A stretch of DNA of 17,026 nt from assembly GCA_000434775.1 (NCBI GenBank), contig FR895463.1, positions 17,746 through 34,771 on the forward strand. The letters run 5' to 3'. The position numbers were made by a program, and so were the translations under genes. Position 1 is the stretch's first letter. Each line of letters opens with the position of its first letter. Source of the DNA: Eggerthella sp. CAG:368. GTDB taxonomy: Bacteria; Actinomycetota; Coriobacteriia; Coriobacteriales; Eggerthellaceae. Below are positions 7,000 to 14,854 of the stretch, in pieces. The notes below the pieces were generated by a model that did not search any database, had not been told where the DNA came from, and saw only the letters and a program-made list of their open reading frames with translations.

Positions 7000-8268
7000 A
7001 TGTCTGAAGAAATCATTATTGCGCGTGAAAGTGCTTCTTTGTCAGGAACCGTACATATTGGAGGCGCGAAGAATTCGGCGCTTAAACTTATTGCGGCTTC
7101 TTTGTTGGGTCGGGGAAAATCGGTTATCCACAATGTTCCTCTTATTTCTGATATCGAAATAATGGTTGAGGTTTTGCGCAGCTTGGGTGCAACGGTTTCT
7201 CGCGAAGGTCACACTATTATCATCGATACCGAAAAAGCAGAAGGACACGAAACTCCGTATGAGCTTGTTTCTAAGATGCGAGCAAGTATTTCTGTATTAG
7301 GGCCCTTGATCGGTCGTTTTGGTTGCGCTCGTGTTGCTATGCCTGGTGGCTGTCAAATTGGTGCTCGAAAGATCGACATTCATCTTAAGGTTCTTGAGGC
7401 GTTGGGTGTTGAGTTTAAGAACGATCATGGTTATCTCTATGCCTCTTCTCCTAATGGGCTTCACTGCGCCGATGTGCTTCTTGAGTTTCCGAGTGTTGGT
7501 GCAACTGAAAACATGCTGATGGCTTCCGTGACTGTCGAGGGTACTTCGATTATCGATAATGCGGCTCGTGAGCCTGAAATTGTTGATCTTGCCAACATGC
7601 TCAACGCAATGGGCGCAAAGATTGAAGGGGCGGGAACTCCCACTATCACCGTTACAGGTGTTCCGCTTTCAGAATTCCATCCCTGTGAACACACCACAGT
7701 TGGAGACCGCATTGAGGCGGGAACTTTTTTGACAGCTGGCGCTCTTTTGGGCGGGCCATTGACGGTTGAAGGTATTGATCCCTCGTTTCTCCGTATGGCT
7801 CTCATGAAGCTTGAGCAGATGGGCTGTGACGTTAAAACAGCAGATAGCTCTATCACTGTTTCACGTACGATGCCCCTTCGTCCTATTGATATCCAGACGC
7901 TTCCTCATCCTGGTTTCCCCACTGATCTCCAGGCGCAATTTATGCTTTTGGCGGCGCTCGCAGAGGGAAATTCGGTCATTACGGAAAACATTTTTGAAAA
8001 TCGTTTCATGTTTGCTTCTGAACTTAACCGCATGGGTGCCGAAATTAGCATTGAGGGACACCATGCCCTTATTCAAGGTGTTGAAAAACTTCAGGGCGCT
8101 CCTGTGACTTCTCCTGATTTGAGAGGTGGTGCTGCCCTGGTTATTGCGGGTCTTGTTGCTGAGGGTGAAACAAAGATCTATGACATTTCTCATATTGATC
8201 GTGGCTACGAAGATTATGTGGGTAAATTGCAGAATCTTGGTGCATCAATCGAGCGTAGGGTAGTTTAA
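7000..8268 (+). CDS. murA: UDP-N-acetylglucosamine 1-carboxyvinyltransferase
   Basis: 422 residues, full length. It transfers enolpyruvate from phosphoenolpyruvate to UDP-GlcNAc, the first committed step of peptidoglycan synthesis, in the cytoplasm. Visible hallmarks: GGAKNSALKL near residue 21 (substrate-binding Lys-Asn), MPGGCQIGARKIDIHLKVL with catalytic-loop Cys118, PHPGFPTDLQAQF with the catalytic-base Asp, and ENRFMFASELNRMGA near the C-terminal third. The Cys in the loop (not Asp) predicts the fosfomycin-sensitive type, although uptake and other factors matter. The ATG at 7000 has GGAAG 4 nt before it. It is the first gene of a same-strand run with the LCP-like gene (102 nt later) and folC; no terminator is seen between them. 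Confidence 0.98.
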   Translation: MSEEIIIARESASLSGTVHIGGAKNSALKLIAASLLGRGKSVIHNVPLISDIEIMVEVLRSLGATVSREGHTIIIDTEKAEGHETPYELVSKMRASISVLGPLIGRFGCARVAMPGGCQIGARKIDIHLKVLEALGVEFKNDHGYLYASSPNGLHCADVLLEFPSVGATENMLMASVTVEGTSIIDNAAREPEIVDLANMLNAMGAKIEGAGTPTITVTGVPLSEFHPCEHTTVGDRIEAGTFLTAGALLGGPLTVEGIDPSFLRMALMKLEQMGCDVKTADSSITVSRTMPLRPIDIQTLPHPGFPTDLQAQFMLLAALAEGNSVITENIFENRFMFASELNRMGAEISIEGHHALIQGVEKLQGAPVTSPDLRGGAALVIAGLVAEGETKIYDISHIDRGYEDYVGKLQNLGASIERRVV

Positions 8269-8370
8269 CAAAAGACTAAATTCTGAATATCGCCTTCAAG
8301 GTTTTGGGTTGGAGTTGTCTAATTCTTCCTGCGGTTTTTGCTTGTAATTGATAGTACTAGGGTTGTTTCG

Positions 8371-9822
8371 ATGAATAATAATCGTTTTAATCGTTCGTCT
8401 CGTCGTTCTAAAAGCTGGTCTTCTTCGGTTATTGGGACGCATGCTTCTTCGGCTGGTCGTCCATCTCGTGGCTCAACGCACCAATCGCGTCGTCGTGCGC
8501 AAAGCCTCGGGGGAAGAACTGCTGAATTGCGGCAGATGAATTTAAACACAAGTTCTGTTTCTGCCGCTGCAGCGCGGCACAAAACAGGTCGTTCATTCAC
8601 CAAGGATGCTCTTGCGCAACGTCGCCGACGCAGTATTTTTCTCGGGTTACTTGTCGCTGTTCTAGTGCTTGCTTTAGCTTTCGGGCTTGGCTCTTGTGCT
8701 TACAAATCTTCTATTTCAGGCGCAATGGCGCTCAACGATGATGAAGCTAAAAGTGCGCTTGTTGCACCAAAAGAAAATGAGCCCTATTACGTTCTTATTG
8801 CAGGTCTTGGGGACGACCCTCAAGTTGGTCAGACAGCGAGTTTTTTGATGCTCATGCGTGTTGATGAGCAAAATAAGCAAATTTCTCTGCTTGGTATTCC
8901 TGACAACATTGCTGTTTCGCTTTCAAAGTCGGGTGACTATATGCTTCGTGATGCTGTATCGGTTGGAGGAGAAAAAGAGTTAATTTCTGCCGTTTCGAGC
9001 AAACTCGATATTGATATTGCGCATTATATTCGTACAACTGAAAAAGATTTTGTAACCCTTGTTGACTCTCTTGGCGGAGTTCATGTGAATATTGAGCAGC
9101 GTGTGGACGATCCGCGTGTAAGCAACATTGTGCTCAACGTAGGGGAACAAGACTTAAATGGTGAAGAGGCGCTTGCCTACGTCAGTGCTTTTAATTACAA
9201 GGATGGACGCACGGTGCGTTCGGGCATTCAAGAGCAGGTGCTTACCAGCCTTATTGCTAAAGTGCAGGATAAATCAGGCTTTGATTTTATTACGACCGCT
9301 GATGCTCTTTCGAAAACATTTAAAACAGATCTTGGTTACGAAGATCTTATTAAGATCAGTGACGTTTATTCATCTTGCGAAAACAGGTATTACGCAAATA
9401 TACCTGGCTCTCAAACTATTGTGGGTGACAAAACTTATTACTATATTTCTTCGGTGGGTTGGGCAAAGGCCAAGGAAAAGTTTATGGCTGGCGAAGACCC
9501 TCAGGTATATCTTGATACAAGCCAGGTCAACAAGGCTGAAACTACCGTAGAGGTTCTTAATGGTTCTGGTTCTGAGGGACTTGCAACGCAGGTTGGGGAT
9601 AAATTAACTCAGGCTGGTTATGAGGTTACCAAGACGGGGAATGCACCATCGTATGTCTATGACGAAACTTTGATTGTGTACAAAGAAGATAAAGATGCGC
9701 TTACGGCAGAGGCGATAGTGCAAGATCTTGGTGCAGGACGAACCGTTTCTGCAGGCTCTTTCTATACGCTTGAAACCGATATTCAGGTGTATGTAGGAAA
9801 AGATTGGAAAGCCATTGGTTAG
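8371..9822 (+). CDS. LytR-CpsA-Psr (LCP) fold protein with LytR_C domain; catalytic residues apparently lost
   Basis: 483 residues from ATG 8371 (AGGG about 10 nt upstream; an in-frame TTG at 8338 is less likely). Order: a basic Ser/Arg-rich cytoplasmic region (1-87), one membrane helix (about 88-107), an LCP-type domain (about 138-300), and a C-terminal LytR_C domain beginning TTVEVLNGSGSEGL (391-404) and ending near 478. LCP enzymes attach teichoic acids or other glycopolymers to peptidoglycan from a polyprenyl carrier. Here the usual RSDT is GQTA (153-156), the usual IPRD is IPDN (176-179), and the YxRxR...R..RQ segment reads YVSAFNYKDGRTVRSGIQEQ (270-289). The phosphate-binding Arg and Asp residues therefore look absent. 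VDSLGGVHVNI (231-241) keeps the fold signature. It is probably an envelope structural or regulatory protein rather than a transferase (inference). Confidence 0.82.
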   Translation: MNNNRFNRSSRRSKSWSSSVIGTHASSAGRPSRGSTHQSRRRAQSLGGRTAELRQMNLNTSSVSAAAARHKTGRSFTKDALAQRRRRSIFLGLLVAVLVLALAFGLGSCAYKSSISGAMALNDDEAKSALVAPKENEPYYVLIAGLGDDPQVGQTASFLMLMRVDEQNKQISLLGIPDNIAVSLSKSGDYMLRDAVSVGGEKELISAVSSKLDIDIAHYIRTTEKDFVTLVDSLGGVHVNIEQRVDDPRVSNIVLNVGEQDLNGEEALAYVSAFNYKDGRTVRSGIQEQVLTSLIAKVQDKSGFDFITTADALSKTFKTDLGYEDLIKISDVYSSCENRYYANIPGSQTIVGDKTYYYISSVGWAKAKEKFMAGEDPQVYLDTSQVNKAETTVEVLNGSGSEGLATQVGDKLTQAGYEVTKTGNAPSYVYDETLIVYKEDKDALTAEAIVQDLGAGRTVSAGSFYTLETDIQVYVGKDWKAIG

Positions 9823-11092
9823 TTTTGATCCTATTGCATATCTCAATGAACCGCGGTGGCGTAGCATGTCCCTAGGGCTTGACCGTATCTCTGAGCTTCT
9901 TGATGCACTGGGTAATCCGCAGAATAACCTTCGTTTTGTCCATGTTGCTGGCACGAACGGGAAAGGGTCAACGAGCGCTTTTATAGCACAAATCTTGCAG
10001 GAAGCAGGATATAAGGTTGGCTTATTCACGAGTCCTTACATCATAAAATTTGAAGAGCGTATTCAAATCAATAGACAAACAATTCCTTATAACAATTTAG
10101 TAGAAGTAACCGCACGTGTTCGTGATGTTGCAGAAACGATGCAGGAACATCCAACTGAATTTGAACTCATGACCGCAACGGCTTTTCTGTATTTTTCCGA
10201 AAAGAAATGCGATGTTGTGGTTACTGAGGTAGGACTTGGTGGTCGTTTAGATTCAACGAATGTGATAACCAACGTTGAGGTGTCGGTGATAACTCCCATT
10301 GCATTTGATCATTGCGCTGTTTTGGGAAACACTATCGCTGAAATTGCACAGGAAAAGGCTGGCATTATTAAAAAGGGTGTTCCTGTAGTGAGTGCTTCTC
10401 AAGTCAAAGAAGCTCGAGAAGTTATTGAAAGGACGGCAAAAGAAAAAGGCGTTTCGGCTTCTTTTGCAGAGGGGGCAATCGAGGGCGACAATGCCTGTTT
10501 TAGCTACGGGGGTTTCAATAATCTGAACATTTCTTTATTGGGTCGTTATCAGCGTAATAATGCTGTTTTGGCACTTGAAGCGGCACGGTGTTTGCAGAAT
10601 AAAGGTTGGAGCATTAGCAACGACGCTATTTACAAGGGTTTGGCTCATACGGCTTGGCCAGGCAGATTTGAAATAATCGGTCGTGAACCTCTTGTTATTG
10701 TAGACGGTAGTCATAATGAGCAGGGTGTTGAGTCGTTAGTGGAAACGCTCTCGTATCGTTATAAGGATTATCCGATAGTGTTTGTGGTGGGAATTCTTGA
10801 GGATAAAGCTCATAGAAAAATGCTCGAGCGCTTAGTTTCTCTAGGTTCTGCGTTTGTTGTAATTCCTGTTAACAATCCTCGTGCTTTTCCTGTTCATGCG
10901 TTGGCGCAAGAAATTGAGCAAGTCGTAGCCGAACGCTTGCTAACTGTAAACGTGTACGAGGCGCAAACTATTGAAGAAGGAATTGCGAAAGCGGTTGCTT
11001 TAGTCCCACATGATGGAGTAATATGCGCATGCGGAAGTTTGTATTCCATAGCAGATATCAAAAGGGTTGTTAAGAATTTAACTTTAAAGTAA
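9815..11092 (+). CDS. folC: Bifunctional folylpolyglutamate / dihydrofolate synthase
   Basis: 425 residues, normal length. It adds L-glutamate to dihydropteroate and/or to reduced folates in the cytoplasm, using ATP. Motifs: the YLNEPRWRSMSLGLDRI start typical of the family, P-loop GTNGKGST (46-53), FTSPYI, EVGLGGRLDSTN, the AFDH segment, EKAGIIKKGVP, GRFEI and DGSHNE of the C-terminal domain. Translation probably begins at TTG 9815, overlapping the end of the LCP-like gene by 8 nt, with GGAAAG (9806-9811) just upstream. The overlap suggests translational coupling. Whether both activities are present cannot be read from the sequence. No hairpin terminator follows; the SRP RNA promoter comes next. 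Confidence 0.95.
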   Translation: MVSFDPIAYLNEPRWRSMSLGLDRISELLDALGNPQNNLRFVHVAGTNGKGSTSAFIAQILQEAGYKVGLFTSPYIIKFEERIQINRQTIPYNNLVEVTARVRDVAETMQEHPTEFELMTATAFLYFSEKKCDVVVTEVGLGGRLDSTNVITNVEVSVITPIAFDHCAVLGNTIAEIAQEKAGIIKKGVPVVSASQVKEAREVIERTAKEKGVSASFAEGAIEGDNACFSYGGFNNLNISLLGRYQRNNAVLALEAARCLQNKGWSISNDAIYKGLAHTAWPGRFEIIGREPLVIVDGSHNEQGVESLVETLSYRYKDYPIVFVVGILEDKAHRKMLERLVSLGSAFVVIPVNNPRAFPVHALAQEIEQVVAERLLTVNVYEAQTIEEGIAKAVALVPHDGVICACGSLYSIADIKRVVKNLTLK

Positions 11093-11108
11093 CAATCCTG
11101 TTGCCGAG

Positions 11109-11143
11109 TTGTTCGGTCTTGACTGTTATGGCTAGGATATACT
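11109..11143 (+). promoter_or_regulatory. Candidate promoter for the SRP RNA
   Basis: TATACT (11138-11143) is a good -10, 14 nt before the RNA's closing stem. The nearest TTGACT (11119-11124) is only 13 nt away, too short. TTGTTC (11109-11114) pairs better with an alternative -10, TAGGAT (11133-11138), at 18 nt. The -10 is likely; the -35 is not settled. Confidence 0.4.
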
Positions 11144-11157
11144 CTCTTACGTTGTTT

Positions 11158-11270
11158 GAGTATCTCGAATGGGCTTGGGCGGCGCCAAGTTCCGAACCTG
11201 GTCAGGTCCGGGAGGAAGCAGCCATAAGGGACCGCTGACGAGCGCCCTTGCCTATTCGGGATACTCTTTT
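11158..11270 (+). ncRNA. ffs: Small signal recognition particle RNA (4.5S type)
   Basis: The apical domain is diagnostic: GGTCAGGTCCGGGAGGAAGC (11201-11219 region) followed by AGCC, with a GGGA tetraloop (11210-11213) closed by C11209-G11214 and the asymmetric Ffh-binding bulge. The ends form a long stem: GAGTATC (11158-11164) pairs with GATACTC (11260-11266), and the helix continues through CGAAT/ATTCG and GGGCG/CGCCC with G-U pairs and a small T-T internal loop. Four T residues (11267-11270) follow, so the closing stem can double as terminator. The RNA scaffolds Ffh and its receptor FtsY for co-translational membrane targeting. It has no Alu domain, as expected for the short form. Exact ends are approximate. 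It sits just upstream of the dedA/dnaX cluster. Confidence 0.95.
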
Positions 11271-11289
11271 ATGTAACGGAGGACTTTTC

Positions 11290-11964
11290 TTGGAATTTAT
11301 TCAGTTTATTCTTGGGCTCTTGCAAGATCCGCGTGGGGCAATTGCAGGTTGGATTATTTCCCTTGGACCAGTTTGGGTATACACTCCGCTTTTTTTCATT
11401 GTGTTTGTAGAGACAGGCTTGGTCTTTTTTCCGTTTCTTCCTGGGGACTCTCTTCTTTTTGCTGCGGGTGTTTTTTCGGCAGATGGCGGCGGACTGAACG
11501 TCGTTGCTACGTTGGTAATTTTCTATGTTGCGGCAATTTTAGGAAACACTTCCAACTACTGGATAGCGCGCCTGTTTGGTTCTCGTATTATCGATTCGGG
11601 CAAAGTTAAGGCTCTTACTCCAGAGCGTATGGCTAAACTCGATCATTTCTTCGCAAAATACGGCGGACTCACGATTGTTATTACACGTTTCATGCCTTTC
11701 TTTAGAACATTCGCCCCATTTGTTGCCGGTACGGGCCATATGAATTTTGGGAAATTCACCCTATTTAATTGTATTGGTGGCATTTCTTGGGTTTCGCTTT
11801 TTGTTCTCGTCGGATATTTCTTTGGTGGAATTCCCTTTGTTCAGGAACACTTTGAGATAATCGTTTTGGGCATTGTTGCCGTTTCTGTTGCTCCAGCAGT
11901 AATTGGGGCAATTAAGGGTGCTCTTTCGGCGCGAAAAAAGAAAAACCAAACTCTTGCAGAGTAG
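11290..11964 (+). CDS. DedA-family membrane protein
   Basis: 224 residues with several hydrophobic segments. DedA/VTT proteins act as polyprenyl-phosphate or phospholipid flippases, or proton-dependent transporters, in the cytoplasmic membrane. Conserved features: FVETGLVFFPFLPGDSLLF with acidic Glu41 and Asp52, GNTSNYWIAR (85-94), and the R-x-P-x-x-x-R motif RFMPFFR (133-139) followed by FAPFVAGTGHM, the two arginines being the family's functional pair. The C-terminus is basic. I start at TTG 11290 because GGAGG (11278-11282) is ideally spaced before it. An in-frame TTG at 11248 would place 14 codons inside the SRP RNA. Transcription may come from read-through of the SRP RNA terminator or an unseen promoter. 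Confidence 0.92.
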   Translation: MEFIQFILGLLQDPRGAIAGWIISLGPVWVYTPLFFIVFVETGLVFFPFLPGDSLLFAAGVFSADGGGLNVVATLVIFYVAAILGNTSNYWIARLFGSRIIDSGKVKALTPERMAKLDHFFAKYGGLTIVITRFMPFFRTFAPFVAGTGHMNFGKFTLFNCIGGISWVSLFVLVGYFFGGIPFVQEHFEIIVLGIVAVSVAPAVIGAIKGALSARKKKNQTLAE

Positions 11965-11993
11965 AATTTTATGAAGACTCGCATATGCTTTCT

Positions 11994-11999
11994 TATACT
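11994..11999 (+). promoter_or_regulatory. Possible -10 element upstream of dnaX
   Basis: TATACT (11994-11999) lies 41 nt before the dnaX ATG in the 76-nt gap after dedA. No convincing -35 is seen at the right distance, so this is tentative. Confidence 0.25.
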
Positions 12000-12040
12000 T
12001 TAAGGAGCGTTATTGAGTTAGTTCTAGAAAGGCTTGCGTT

Positions 12041-14473
12041 ATGGCAGAGGCGTTGTATCGGAAATATCGACCATCCACGTTTCGCGATATTGTAGGTCAG
12101 GAACATATCGAAAGAACCCTAAAAAATGCAATTGAGCAGAACAAGGTTTCGCATGCCTATCTTTTCTGTGGGCCTCGAGGAACGGGCAAAACGACTACTG
12201 CGCGTATTCTAGCCAAAGCTCTCTTGTGCGAAAAGGGACCAACTATTGACCCCGATGGTACCTGCCCCGAATGTGAAGCCATTGCTAACGGCAATCATCC
12301 CGATGTTTATGAGCTTGACGCTGCGAGCAGAACGGGCGTAGAAAATGTTCGCGAAGAAATCATCAGTCGCGTTCACTATGCGCCAACGCGTGGTTCCGTC
12401 AAGGTTTATATCATTGACGAGGTCCACATGCTTTCTCAGGCAGCTTTTAATGCGTTGCTTAAAACCTTAGAAGAACCTCCTGAGCATGTAATTTTTATTC
12501 TTTGTACCACCGATCCTCAAAAGGTTCCCGAAACCATTCATTCGCGTTGTCAGCGTTTTGACTTTCATCGTATTTCGGTCGATACCATCGTTACGCGTTT
12601 AGGCGCTGTATGCATGCAGGAGGGTGTTGAATTTGAGCCTGAGGCTCTTGAGCTTATCGCGTATCGTGCTGATGGCGGAATGCGAAATGCACTCACTTCT
12701 TTAGAGCAGCTTATTGCTTTCGGGGAGGGCTCGGTCACATTGAGCGGAGCTCAGAATCTTTTAGGGTCGTTGGACGATTCGGGTTTGGCAGAAATTGTTT
12801 CTGCCATTGGCATGCGCGATGTTGCTGCCTGTTTTACGTGGACGGCGCGCTATGTTGAGACAGGCGCGGATTTAGCCCAGTTTGTTCTTGATTTAACTGA
12901 GCATGTTCGTAATCTCTACCTTTTGAGTGTAACGAAGGGGGAAGTGGAGCTTTCTGTTCCTGATTCCTCAAGAGAAAATATGAAGGGCGAGCTGAAGCAT
13001 TTCAGTCAAGATCGTCTTTCTCGCTTATTGGGTATTCTCGATGAAACAATCAAAGAGCTTCGTGTATCGAGTAATCCGCGATTGAGTTTTGAAATTGCTC
13101 TCACTCGAATGGTTCGACCTGAATCTGATTTAACTTTAGAGTCTCTTGCAGAACGTATTGAGTCTTTAGAAAAACGCCTCTCTGGAAAACTTGATCCGCA
13201 AGCCTATATTGGTGTCCCGGTTGTACGCGCTTCTGCGCCTGCTGGCTCGGTGCCAATTTCGCCTGCTTCAGCCTCTGTTCCATCGTCTCAGGCGGATGCC
13301 TCCGTGATGCCCGCCAGGTTTGCGACTGAGGGTTCCTCTGCTCCTGCTGCATCCTCTGTGTCGTCGGCGTCTGTGCAGCCGCCTTTTGCTCAAACAGTCA
13401 CTGCTTCCGTAAGTCAGACTTCGTCCAATGCGTCATCTCCGAAAAAACAGCCGGTTGCTGAGCAGGTAGCTGCTCAGCGTATTCCCAGTTCAGCTCAAAA
13501 TACCCAATCAGTTCAACGGAAGGCAGCTGTTTCGTCTCAAGCTTCTTCGAGCGCTTCGTCGTCATATGTATCTGTCTCGCACCCCTCTGCCGCTACTTCT
13601 CAAACAGTTTCTTCCGAGCGGCCTCGAGCATCTCAATCTGCGGGAAAAAGCACCGTTGATCTTTCCAATCCTGCAAACTTGCAGCGTATGTGGCATTCGA
13701 TTACTTCCCATTTAAGGAAGGTAAATCCAGCGCGCGGAGTGTTATTTATGAATGCTCGTGTTTCTGCGGCAGATCAAAACACTACGATTCTGGTTGAGTT
13801 TAGTGCGGATAGCGGTTTTGCCTACACGGCAGCACAGAAGCCAGAGGTTCAAGAGTTACTTAAACAATCCATTCAATCTGTGGTGGGTGTTCCTGTTCCT
13901 TTTAGGCTTGAGCTTGCTGGAGGGAATGCTTCCGCGCCAACTGTACCAACGTTTGCGAATGCCGCTAAGGCCTCTGCCGCACCAGTGCGCTCCGTTGTGC
14001 CTGAACCAACCAACCTTTCTCAAAGCAGACAGCAACTCACATCTTGTTCAGTGCAACCAGCCACTCAAGGAGTGAATCAATCGTTTACTTCGCAACAAAG
14101 CCAGGCTCCTGCTTCGTCGCAAAGCCAGGTTTCCGCGTCACTACAAAGCCGGGATTCTGTGTCGACAGGCCAAATATCACCTCAGGGCACAGCCAATGCA
14201 CCGCATCAAGCACCCGTCGTTTCTGCTCCTTCTTCTTTCCCAGAAGATGAGAGCGTTCCTTTAGACGTGTACGAGTCGTACGCTTCCGCCGAATATGATT
14301 CAGACAAGCAGGCGTTTTCGATGCCTGCCGACGCTTCTCAACCAACTCGTTCTACGTCTGCGGCATCAAGCTCACAACCCACGCAAGATTTTTCTTCTGA
14401 AGCGGAGGAAATAAAGAGTATTTTGACTGCTAGTTTTGGAGAAGGAATAAAGTTTGAGGAAGTTAATGAGTAG
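12041..14473 (+). CDS. dnaX: DNA polymerase III subunits tau (and possibly gamma)
   Basis: 810 residues. It is the clamp-loader ATPase subunit that links replicase cores and loads the beta clamp. Domains: AAA+ module with Walker A GPRGTGKTT (44-52), zinc module with C63, C75 and C78, Walker B VYIIDEVHML (122-131), sensor-1 LCTTDPQKVP, and the SRC arginine-finger motif (168-170). Domain III follows to about 365, then a long Ser/Ala/Gln/Val linker (about 390-540), a folded segment starting VDLSNPANLQRMWHSI (about 540-640), a second low-complexity stretch, and a conserved-looking end (SILTASFGEGIKFEEV). The position of the second E. coli zinc cysteine is Asp72 here. A frameshift-like site at 13442-13478 could yield a shorter gamma. 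GAAAGG (12027-12032) precedes the ATG. ybaB and recR follow, the usual cluster. Confidence 0.97.
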   Translation: MAEALYRKYRPSTFRDIVGQEHIERTLKNAIEQNKVSHAYLFCGPRGTGKTTTARILAKALLCEKGPTIDPDGTCPECEAIANGNHPDVYELDAASRTGVENVREEIISRVHYAPTRGSVKVYIIDEVHMLSQAAFNALLKTLEEPPEHVIFILCTTDPQKVPETIHSRCQRFDFHRISVDTIVTRLGAVCMQEGVEFEPEALELIAYRADGGMRNALTSLEQLIAFGEGSVTLSGAQNLLGSLDDSGLAEIVSAIGMRDVAACFTWTARYVETGADLAQFVLDLTEHVRNLYLLSVTKGEVELSVPDSSRENMKGELKHFSQDRLSRLLGILDETIKELRVSSNPRLSFEIALTRMVRPESDLTLESLAERIESLEKRLSGKLDPQAYIGVPVVRASAPAGSVPISPASASVPSSQADASVMPARFATEGSSAPAASSVSSASVQPPFAQTVTASVSQTSSNASSPKKQPVAEQVAAQRIPSSAQNTQSVQRKAAVSSQASSSASSSYVSVSHPSAATSQTVSSERPRASQSAGKSTVDLSNPANLQRMWHSITSHLRKVNPARGVLFMNARVSAADQNTTILVEFSADSGFAYTAAQKPEVQELLKQSIQSVVGVPVPFRLELAGGNASAPTVPTFANAAKASAAPVRSVVPEPTNLSQSRQQLTSCSVQPATQGVNQSFTSQQSQAPASSQSQVSASLQSRDSVSTGQISPQGTANAPHQAPVVSAPSSFPEDESVPLDVYESYASAEYDSDKQAFSMPADASQPTRSTSAASSSQPTQDFSSEAEEIKSILTASFGEGIKFEEVNE
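13442..13478 (+). promoter_or_regulatory. Candidate programmed -1 frameshift site in dnaX
   Basis: Six A residues in phase (Lys-Lys codons, 13442-13447) are followed after 9 nt by a perfect 9-bp hairpin: GCTGAGCAG (13457-13465), loop GTAG, CTGCTCAGC (13470-13478). A -1 slip on the A tract reaches TGA at 13459-13461 after four codons, giving a product of about 473 residues that ends in the linker behind domain III. No internal Shine-Dalgarno stimulator is seen upstream. The heptamer is G AAA AAA, not the classic A AAA AAG. Confidence 0.4.
14090..14161 (+). repeat. Three 24-bp imperfect repeats in the dnaX linker
   Basis: Units at 14090-14113, 14114-14137 and 14138-14161 encode SQQSQAPA, SSQSQVSA and SLQSRDSV (from residue 684). 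CAAAGCC is shared at the same place in each unit. This is an expansion within a disordered linker. Confidence 0.75.
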
Positions 14474-14533
14474 CTTCTTATACAATGCTAAAAGCTTCTT
14501 TTAATAAATAACTCAAGGAATGGAGATTTCTAT

Positions 14534-14842
14534 ATGAACATGCAGCAAATGATGCGCCAAGCACAAAAAATGCAAAAAGAACTTGCGAAAGCCCAGGAAG
14601 AAATTGCTTCCATGACATTCGAGGGTTCTGCTGGCGGCGGGATGGTTAAAGTTGTTGCTTCGGGTGATATGAAAATTTCGTCAATTACGATTGATCCAGA
14701 TGTTGTCGACCCAGAAGATGTCGAAATGCTTCAGGATATGGTTTGTGCGGCAGTAAATGAAGCATTGCGTGGTGTTGGCGATCTAAGCAATCAGCGTATG
14801 AATGCTGCTACAGGCGGAATGAATATCCCTGGCTTAATGTAG
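14534..14842 (+). CDS. YbaB/EbfC-family nucleoid-associated protein
   Basis: 102 residues, the family's usual size. The N-terminal helix is Met/Gln/Lys rich (NMQQMMRQAQKMQKELAKAQ), then the EGSAGGGMVKVVASGDMKI strand region and the conserved IDPDVVDPEDVEMLQDMVCAAVNEAL helix, ending in a GGMNIPGL tail. EbfC proteins form dimers like tweezers that bind DNA and associate with the nucleoid. They are nearly always encoded between dnaX and recR, as here. An extended ribosome site (AAGGAATGGAG, 14515-14525) precedes the ATG. recR starts 12 nt after the stop, so the two are probably cotranscribed. The symbol is left blank because ybaB and ebfC are both in use. Confidence 0.96.
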   Translation: MNMQQMMRQAQKMQKELAKAQEEIASMTFEGSAGGGMVKVVASGDMKISSITIDPDVVDPEDVEMLQDMVCAAVNEALRGVGDLSNQRMNAATGGMNIPGLM

Positions 14843-14854
14843 TGGGTTTGTTTT

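Noticed and set aside
8677..8703. LGSC lipobox at the end of the LCP-like protein's membrane helix
   Set aside because: A lipoprotein signal peptide would not have an 87-residue basic cytoplasmic region in front of it. A type II membrane anchor fits the LCP architecture.
11248..11289. Longer DedA start (TTG 11248)
   Set aside because: The extension lies inside the SRP RNA, while GGAGG at 11278-11282 clearly serves the TTG at 11290.
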